The notes under the pieces are model-generated. The model searched no databases. It saw only the letters and a list, made by a program, of their open reading frames with translations, and had not been told where the DNA came from. The position numbers and the translations under genes are program-made. A stretch of 64,000 bases of DNA from Maniola hyperantus (Eukaryota > Arthropoda > Insecta > Lepidoptera > Nymphalidae): contig NC_048554.1 in the NCBI RefSeq assembly GCF_902806685.2, positions 2,976,001-3,040,000 of the forward strand, read 5' to 3'. Positions 62,430-64,000 of the stretch are shown here, in pieces (positions within the stretch are counted from its first letter, which is position 1; each line of letters begins with the position of its first letter).

Positions 62430-63885
62430 AGCTGAAAGGCGACCGCATCTGCGTTAAAAGCTACTAGTGTAGAAAAAGTAACTGAGGCAAGAAATTTGGG
62501 AGTAATCTTTGATTCAAACTTGCACTTTGAATCACATATTTCGAATACAGTCAAAAACTGCTTCTACAGATTAAAAGTGCTTTACAAGATAAGATCTTAC
62601 CTTAGCGTAGAAGTCAGAATACGAATATGTGATTCACTTATTTTGTCAAAGTTAAACTACGCAGACACAGCATATGGACCATGTTTGCTTGGAAGAACCA
62701 AAAAGCTAATACAGAGAGTCCAAAATGCCTGTGCTCGGTTCTGTTTCCCCATTGCTCCTCGCTCACATATTAGTCCTTACCTCAACAAAGCAAACCTCTT
62801 AAATATGTCAGCTAGAAGGAATCTGCACTTGGCTACTATGTTATTTGGGGTGATCTCCACTGGAAAACCAGAATATCTTTTCACACAGATTAAATGGGCA
62901 AGACAGCAGAGCAGGTTTACGCCAAGAGGTTCAGCGTGTCAAATGGCCGTGCCAAGGCATAGAACAGCAGCATTCCGAGGGAGTTTCAGGCTTGCTTTTT
63001 CCAGGATCTGGAACATTATCCCACCTCCAGTACAGCACCTTAAGTCAGTATTTGCTTTCAAGTCTAAGCTCAAAAAGATACTCTTAGAAAAGCAAAAGAC
63101 TTTGGAAGCACTTGCTTGAGTTCTTGAGGTATCGATCACCCACCATTCCAGTATCTTGGAAAGCGGCCTAAATAATTAGCACTGGGAGGTTTCTAGAGAC
63201 TACCCAAGAATCTAACCCTCGCACACCGTGGGGGACTCGTCATAAGCCTTGTTTTTTGAATAAAAAGTCAGTTAGTTTACTAAGTAAGTATTAGTTACTA
63301 TGCCAGACCACCGACCGAGAAAAATACTCAGTTTCAGACAATTTTTCGCCCATCCATAGATATTAGTATGTCAATTTAACGCCGAGGGGTCAATCGCACA
63401 GATAAATTATGAAACCCGGACCGGTCCGGGACGTCGAGCGGAATTTTTCAGGGGATGCCTGAAAAACAGCGCTGAGGTAGTGTACCCACATACACTACTA
63501 CAGCATTACGCTGAGGCAATTCCCTTTTTTGGGACAGCTATGCGCCACAGACACGCATTCGGGTTTATGTCAGACATTTATTTTATTTTATTTTAGATTA
63601 ATTTTACTGTAATTCCATGCAATTCGGTTGGGAAAATCGCCGCCTCTATACACGTACAGTCGTACACTATCTATAGGAGCTAAGTAAGTGCGATTGTTTT
63701 CTCGGTTGAAATGCATGGAAAGCCGTACGTATTAGTTAAGTATTTGTGATCTTTTTGTCTTCATGCTCTGTTTTTTGTTGTGTTTTTTTTTGTTTTGTTT
63801 ATGTACGTTTGTCTGGTGTTGTTCTGTTTTGTACTGTGCGCTATGGTCCCAAATAAAAGGTTATTTATTATTTATTTATTAAAAA
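62430..63885 (+). mobile_element. 5'-truncated non-LTR retrotransposon (Jockey/CR1-like)
   Basis: The open frame 62496-63119 (upstream in-phase codons back to a TGA near 62430) encodes the C-terminal end of a LINE reverse-transcriptase protein: 'NLGVIFDSNLHFESHISNTV', then 'LILSKLNYADTAYGP' and 'IQRVQNACARFCFPI'. These match the LG-V-x-x-D...H-I...S-x-L-x-Y...Q-N-x-x-x-R pattern found after the RT palm in Jockey/CR1-like elements. A 3' UTR follows with a self-complementary block ('gcctgaaaaacagcgctgag', 'acgctgaggcaattccc') and a TTATT-rich tail. The palm domain and endonuclease are missing, so it is dead. It lies in the CHTF18 intron, opposite in orientation to the gene. Confidence 0.75.
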
Positions 63886-64000
63886 AAATTGGGTTAGATC
63901 CGACCCAAATCACCGAGACAGTCTGATCGGTCGGATCAGCCCCCCAATTGTGTAAGAATAACCATTTCATGGCTATCGCAATCGTCAAGAAATTCTGCCA
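63886..64000. other. right edge, no feature assigned
   Basis: Contains a short inverted pair ('gggttagatccgaccc') and 'gatcggtcggatc'. No exon was recognised. Confidence 0.4.

Overview
This is eukaryotic DNA, almost certainly from a moth or butterfly. The spliceosomal introns, the AT-rich sequence with many 'aggtacctac'-type runs, and dense families of interspersed repeats that begin with variants of 'GATGCCCGCGACTTCGTCCG' or carry 'CCGGCCAAGTGCG' are all familiar from Lepidoptera. No operon, CRISPR array or other prokaryotic signal is present. Coding sequence is only a few percent of the window.

Region 1 (1-7.9 kb) has no gene. It holds short interspersed elements, LINE tails, a 292-bp foldback element, a MITE and a small tandem repeat. 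Region 2 (7.9-17.3 kb) is a complete, apparently very young Ty3/gypsy LTR retrotransposon on the minus strand. It has near-identical LTRs, a 4-bp target duplication (ATAA), a tRNA-Lys-type primer site, an intact gag and an intact pol (protease, RT, RNase H, integrase). Pol sits in the -1 frame behind a textbook A_AAA_AAC slippery heptamer that abuts the gag stop. Region 3 (18.2-19.7 kb) holds the last two coding exons of a plus-strand paired-like homeobox gene, recognised by its C-terminal OAR motif. Its homeodomain exons are not visible here.

Region 4 (25.4-62.1 kb) is the 3' part of a minus-strand gene that I assembled by hand from nine exons. The reading phases are compatible at every junction, and the 428-residue product matches the C-terminal half of CTF18/CHTF18, the large subunit of the alternative clamp loader Ctf18-RFC (cutlet in Drosophila). 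The 5' exons lie beyond the right edge. Its introns are full of repeats and one spans 25.1 kb. The homeobox gene and CHTF18 are convergent.

The most unusual feature is inside CHTF18. A phase 0-0 exon of 52 codons, together with its own splice sites and a 38-nt spacer, has been copied into a seven-unit tandem array (58.42-59.73 kb). Only the first-transcribed copy keeps a clean reading frame. The other six are decoy or pseudo-exons, most still carrying AG and GT splice dinucleotides. A second, independent partial duplication of the last coding exon lies just downstream of the stop codon. Region 5 (62.4-63.9 kb) is a 5'-truncated non-LTR retrotransposon.

Repeat families are given letters (A-L) for cross-reference. 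These letters are mine, not database names.
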